This document shows, one piece after another, positions 7,055-10,156 of a DNA stretch of 10,156 nt. The position numbers were made by a program, and so were the translations under genes. This DNA is from Enterocloster bolteae (GTDB lineage Bacteria; Bacillota_A; Clostridia; Lachnospirales; Lachnospiraceae): the NCBI GenBank assembly GCA_021769025.1, contig JAETTS010000061.1:1-10156 (forward strand). Direction: 5' to 3'. The notes beneath the pieces are model-generated. The model searched no databases, was not told where the DNA came from, and saw nothing but the letters and a program-made list of their open reading frames with translations. How positions within the stretch are numbered: the first letter of the stretch is position 1; each line of letters opens with the position of its first letter.

Positions 7055-10042
7055 ATGAGCGATATTATGACATGTATGAGCTTTCAACAGCTGTTAAACT
7101 GGGTTCAGACAGAACACGACCAGAAAGGATCCATATTCGGAGTACGCCGCCCCTACATAGCAGATCCCAAAAAAAGCCAGACCATATTCGGCCGCAGCTT
7201 AGAGACCCCCATCGGCCCGGCAGCAGGCCCCAACAGCCAGCTGGCCCAGAACATAGCAGCATCCTACTATGCCGGAAGCCGCTTCTTTGAGCTGAAAACC
7301 GTGCAGATCATGGATGGAGCAGAACTGTCAGCCTGCGTCAATAAACCATGCATCAAGGCAGACGACGAATGCTACAACTGCGAATGGTCCACAGAACTAT
7401 ACGTGCCGCAGGCCCAGGACGAATACATAAAAGCATGGTTTCTGCTGGCATTTATGGCAAAAGAATACGGCCTGGGAAAAACAGACGGCTTCCAGTTCAA
7501 TATCAGCGTAGGATACGACTTAAAAGGCATCCAGTCAGAAAAAATCGACCACTTTATCCAAAACATGAAAAACGCAGAACAAACTCCTGCGTTCCAAGAA
7601 TGCAGAGAAACCCTTCTGGCTCACGCAAAAAAATTCAAACATATGACAGAACAAGACATAAAAGCCATCTCCCCACAGATCTGCAACAGCGTAACCATCT
7701 CCACCCTCCACGGCTGTCCGCCCCAGGAGATCGAGAGCATTGCCAATTACCTGTTAACAGAAAAGAACATGCACACATTTATCAAATGCAACCCCACCCT
7801 TTTAGGGTATGAATTCGCCAGACAGACCATGGACCAGATGGGCTACGATTACGTGGCATTCGGCAGATTCCATTTCGACGACGACCTTCAGTACACCGAT
7901 GCAGTTCCCATGCTGAAACGCCTGATGAAAAAATCCAGCCAGCTGGGACTAGAATTCGGCGTAAAAATCACCAACACCTTCCCAGTAGACGTAAAAGCCA
8001 ACGAGCTGCCCAGCCAAGAGATGTATATGTCCGGAAAATCCCTGTACCCCTTATCCATCGCCCTGGCAGCCAAACTATCCCAGGACTTTGACGGGAAACT
8101 CCGGATCGCCTACTCCGGCGGCGCAGACGCATTTAACATCACCAAAATCGTGGGAGCCGGCGTATGGCCTGTGACAGTAGCCACCACCATCCTGAAGCCA
8201 GGCGGATACCAGAGACTAAAACAGATGGCAGAACTAGTAGACAACATGGGCTTTGCCCCATTCACCGGCATCCATGTCCAGGCATTACGCCAGACAGCAG
8301 AAGAAGCCGTCACAGACAAACACCACGTAAAGCCAGCCAAGCTGCCAGTATCCAGAAAATCCACAGAAAAAGTGCCTCTGGTAGGATGCTTTACAGCACC
8401 CTGCGAAAACACATGCCCCATCCATCAAGAGATAACCACCTATATGAAGCTGGCAGGAGAAGGCCGCTTCCAAGAAGCCCTCCAGGTCATCCTCAACAAA
8501 AATCCACTGCCCTTCATAACCGGAACCATCTGCGCCCACAGCTGCCAGAGCCACTGTACCCGGAACTACTACGAGACACCAGTACAGATCCGCGACACCA
8601 AACTTCAGTGCGCAGAAAAAGCCTATGATCAAGTTATAAAGACCATAAAACCAGAAAAAGCAAATGGAAAAAAAGCCGCCATCGTAGGCGGCGGCCCCTC
8701 CGGTATGGCAGCAGCATACTATCTGGCAAAAACAGGAACAGAAGTAACCCTTTACGAGAAAAAAGAAAAACTAGGCGGCATCGTAAGCACCGTGATCCCA
8801 GACTTCCGAATTGACGATTCCGCAATTGAAAAAGACATATCCCTCCTAAAACAGCTTGGCGTAACCATCCGGTGCGGCGAAGAAGCCCCAGAAATAGAAA
8901 CCCTGCGGTCCATGTACGGAAATGTAGTGCTGGCAGTAGGCGCATACAAGAGAAGCCAGCTGGAACTAGAAGGCAGACAGACATACAACGCCCTGGAATT
9001 CCTGGAAGACTTCAACCAGACAGAAGGACAGATCAACCTAGGAAAAAACGTAGCCGTCATCGGAGGCGGCAACACCGCCATGGATACCGCCAGAGCAGCA
9101 AAACGATGCAAAGGAGTAGAACACGTCTATCTGGTGTACCGCAGGACAAAACGATATATGCCAGCCGACGAACACGAACTACAGCTGGCAGTAGAAGACG
9201 GAGTAGAATTCAAAGAACTTTTGGCACCAGCCAGAATGGAAGACGGCATTCTGGTCTGCGATAAGATGGCATTGGGCGCGTTCGACGCTTCCGGAAGAGC
9301 CAGCGTCCAGCCCACAGGAGAGACAGAAAACGTGCCTGCAGACACAGTGATTGCCGCTGTGGGAGAAAACGTGCCCACAGATTACTATAAAGCCAACGGA
9401 ATCCATGTAGACGAGAAAGGACGGCCCCTGGTAAGCCAGACCCTGGAGACCAATAAAAAAGGCGTGTACGTCATCGGCGACGGCCTGTACGGCCCCTCCC
9501 TGGTAGTAAAAGGAATGGCCCAGGCGATGAAGGCGGCAGAAGCCATCACAGAAAGCCCTGTGTCCACAGACAGAAGCCAGGAGATAGAAGCAAAGACTAT
9601 TTATGAGAAGAAAGGGATACTGGCAGAGCCCGGGCAGCAGCCAGAAGCAAACCGGTGTCTGGGATGCTCATCCATATGCGAAAACTGCGTGGATGTATGC
9701 CCTAACCGGGCTAACATTGCAATACAGGTGCCAGAGTTGTCCCAGCCACAGGTGATTCACGTAGATTATATGTGCAATGAATGCGGAAACTGTAAAAGCT
9801 TCTGTCCTTACGCAAGCGCCCCGTATTTAGACAAATTTACACTGTTTGCCAATGAAAGAGATATGGCGGAGAGTAAAAACCAGGGATTTGCGGTGCTGGA
9901 TAGAGAACAGGTGATTTGTAAGGTAAGGTATCTGGGAGAAGAATTTGTCTGGGAAAAAGGGAAAGACAGCAGGCTTGAGGATGGTCTTGAGAAATTGATG
10001 GAGGCTGTCTGCAGGGATTATGGGTATTTGGTGGAAATGTGA
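7055..10042 (+). CDS. ygfK: YgfK, multidomain FMN/FAD/iron-sulfur oxidoreductase ('putative selenate reductase' family)
   Basis: A 995-residue cytosolic flavo-iron-sulfur protein. Residues 1-420 resemble a dihydroorotate/dihydropyrimidine-dehydrogenase TIM barrel: TPIGPAAGPNS at 51-61, STLHGCPP at 216-223 in the place of the catalytic loop, and a phosphate-binding-type IAYSGGADAF with GAGVWPVTVATTIL at 351-380. Residues 440-520 are a GltD/DPD-type alpha-helical Fe-S domain with C445, C450, C454, C493, C497, C501. Residues 538-835 are a pyridine-nucleotide:FAD module: VGGGPSG (544-550) for FAD, VIGGGNTAMD (668-677) for NAD(P)H, and the YVIGDG aspartate at 809. Residues 865-925 are a ferredoxin domain with C868, C871, C875, C878, C882 and CxxCxxCxxxCP at 907-918. 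The order suggests electron flow from NAD(P)H via FAD and clusters to an active site in the barrel. An additional Cys group (C94, C99, C106, C109) lies in the barrel. The selenate-reductase label is a family guess; purine context suggests reduction or oxidation of a heterocycle. Last gene of the arm in the window. Confidence 0.92.
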   Translation: MSDIMTCMSFQQLLNWVQTEHDQKGSIFGVRRPYIADPKKSQTIFGRSLETPIGPAAGPNSQLAQNIAASYYAGSRFFELKTVQIMDGAELSACVNKPCIKADDECYNCEWSTELYVPQAQDEYIKAWFLLAFMAKEYGLGKTDGFQFNISVGYDLKGIQSEKIDHFIQNMKNAEQTPAFQECRETLLAHAKKFKHMTEQDIKAISPQICNSVTISTLHGCPPQEIESIANYLLTEKNMHTFIKCNPTLLGYEFARQTMDQMGYDYVAFGRFHFDDDLQYTDAVPMLKRLMKKSSQLGLEFGVKITNTFPVDVKANELPSQEMYMSGKSLYPLSIALAAKLSQDFDGKLRIAYSGGADAFNITKIVGAGVWPVTVATTILKPGGYQRLKQMAELVDNMGFAPFTGIHVQALRQTAEEAVTDKHHVKPAKLPVSRKSTEKVPLVGCFTAPCENTCPIHQEITTYMKLAGEGRFQEALQVILNKNPLPFITGTICAHSCQSHCTRNYYETPVQIRDTKLQCAEKAYDQVIKTIKPEKANGKKAAIVGGGPSGMAAAYYLAKTGTEVTLYEKKEKLGGIVSTVIPDFRIDDSAIEKDISLLKQLGVTIRCGEEAPEIETLRSMYGNVVLAVGAYKRSQLELEGRQTYNALEFLEDFNQTEGQINLGKNVAVIGGGNTAMDTARAAKRCKGVEHVYLVYRRTKRYMPADEHELQLAVEDGVEFKELLAPARMEDGILVCDKMALGAFDASGRASVQPTGETENVPADTVIAAVGENVPTDYYKANGIHVDEKGRPLVSQTLETNKKGVYVIGDGLYGPSLVVKGMAQAMKAAEAITESPVSTDRSQEIEAKTIYEKKGILAEPGQQPEANRCLGCSSICENCVDVCPNRANIAIQVPELSQPQVIHVDYMCNECGNCKSFCPYASAPYLDKFTLFANERDMAESKNQGFAVLDREQVICKVRYLGEEFVWEKGKDSRLEDGLEKLMEAVCRDYGYLVEM

Positions 10043-10055
10043 TTGAGAGAGGGGG

Positions 10056-10083
10056 GCAGCGTTAAAGGCTGCATGGACTTTTC
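10056..10083 (+). terminator. Weak terminator-like hairpin after ygfK
   Basis: GCAGC-GTTAAAG-GCTGC (10056-10072) forms a 5-bp stem 14 bases after the ygfK stop. It is followed six bases later by TTTT. Stem and T-run are both short, so termination would be partial at best. Confidence 0.3.
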
Positions 10084-10111
10084 GATAAGAGGATGGTATT
10101 TGTGGGGAATC

Positions 10112-10156
10112 GTGGAGGGGCCGCCCGGAGAGGGAATGGTATTGTTTTCTCCAGGG
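10112..10156. repeat. Diverged end of the palindromic element, cut by the window edge
   Basis: This stretch matches the reverse complement of about 985-1030, the right arm plus outer flank of the large palindromic element. It shares GGGCCGCCC, a G-rich run, and then GTAT..TTTTC.TCC.GGG with a few substitutions and one extra base. It continues beyond the window. Because the GGGCCGCCC flank occurs on one side only of the first copy, this copy appears to be inverted relative to it. Confidence 0.55.

Noticed and set aside
1038..10042. Selenoproteins, because the families are labelled selenium-linked
   Set aside because: All six frames run without an internal TGA and end at plausible positions or the window edge; the selenium link is through gene co-occurrence, not selenocysteine.

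Overview
The window is a purine-catabolism locus, most likely from an anaerobic Clostridia/Lachnospiraceae-type Firmicute. The taxonomic guess is an inference. It rests on strong AAGGAG-type ribosome binding sites, AT-rich promoters with coding regions of moderate GC, pronounced strand skew, and an assortment of genes (ygeW, ygeY, ygeX/dpaL, NCS2 purine permease, ssnA, ygfK) typical of gut clostridia and also known from the E. coli yge/ygf region. This set is linked to anaerobic urate/xanthine breakdown and to selenium-dependent molybdenum hydroxylases.

Layout: three genes run leftward from a central divergent promoter region: diaminopropionate ammonia-lyase (dpaL/ygeX, 2511-3755), the M20-type hydrolase ygeY (1038-2351) and the carbamoyltransferase-like ygeW (1-646, cut by the window edge). 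Three genes run rightward: an NCS2 nucleobase permease (4333-5670), the amidohydrolase ssnA (5701-7032) and the large FMN/FAD/Fe-S oxidoreductase ygfK (7055-10042). The 577-base gap between the two arms has back-to-back sigma-A-type promoters around a 7-bp dyad that could be a shared operator. On the permease side there is an unusually long leader (about 400 nt) with a 12-bp long-range stem and a purine-rich stretch.

Between ygeY and ygeW lies a 391-base gap. It contains a 39-bp tandem repeat and a 145-nt palindromic element (29-bp perfect terminal inverted repeats enclosing two hairpins). A diverged relative of the element's end appears at the extreme right edge of the window, so this looks like a dispersed genomic repeat.

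Likely joint function (inference): the permease imports a purine. SsnA deaminates or hydrolyses a ring or ring-opened intermediate. YgfK performs a pyridine-nucleotide-dependent redox step. YgeY and YgeW process amide/ureido intermediates, with YgeW perhaps conserving a carbamoyl group. DpaL splits 2,3-diaminopropionate to pyruvate and ammonia. Only the DpaL reaction is biochemically firm for its family; the order of the other steps is not readable from sequence. The most notable points are loss of two key carboxylates in the permease, the divergent control region, the palindromic repeat, and an abrupt nucleotide-skew change at the 3' end of ygfK.
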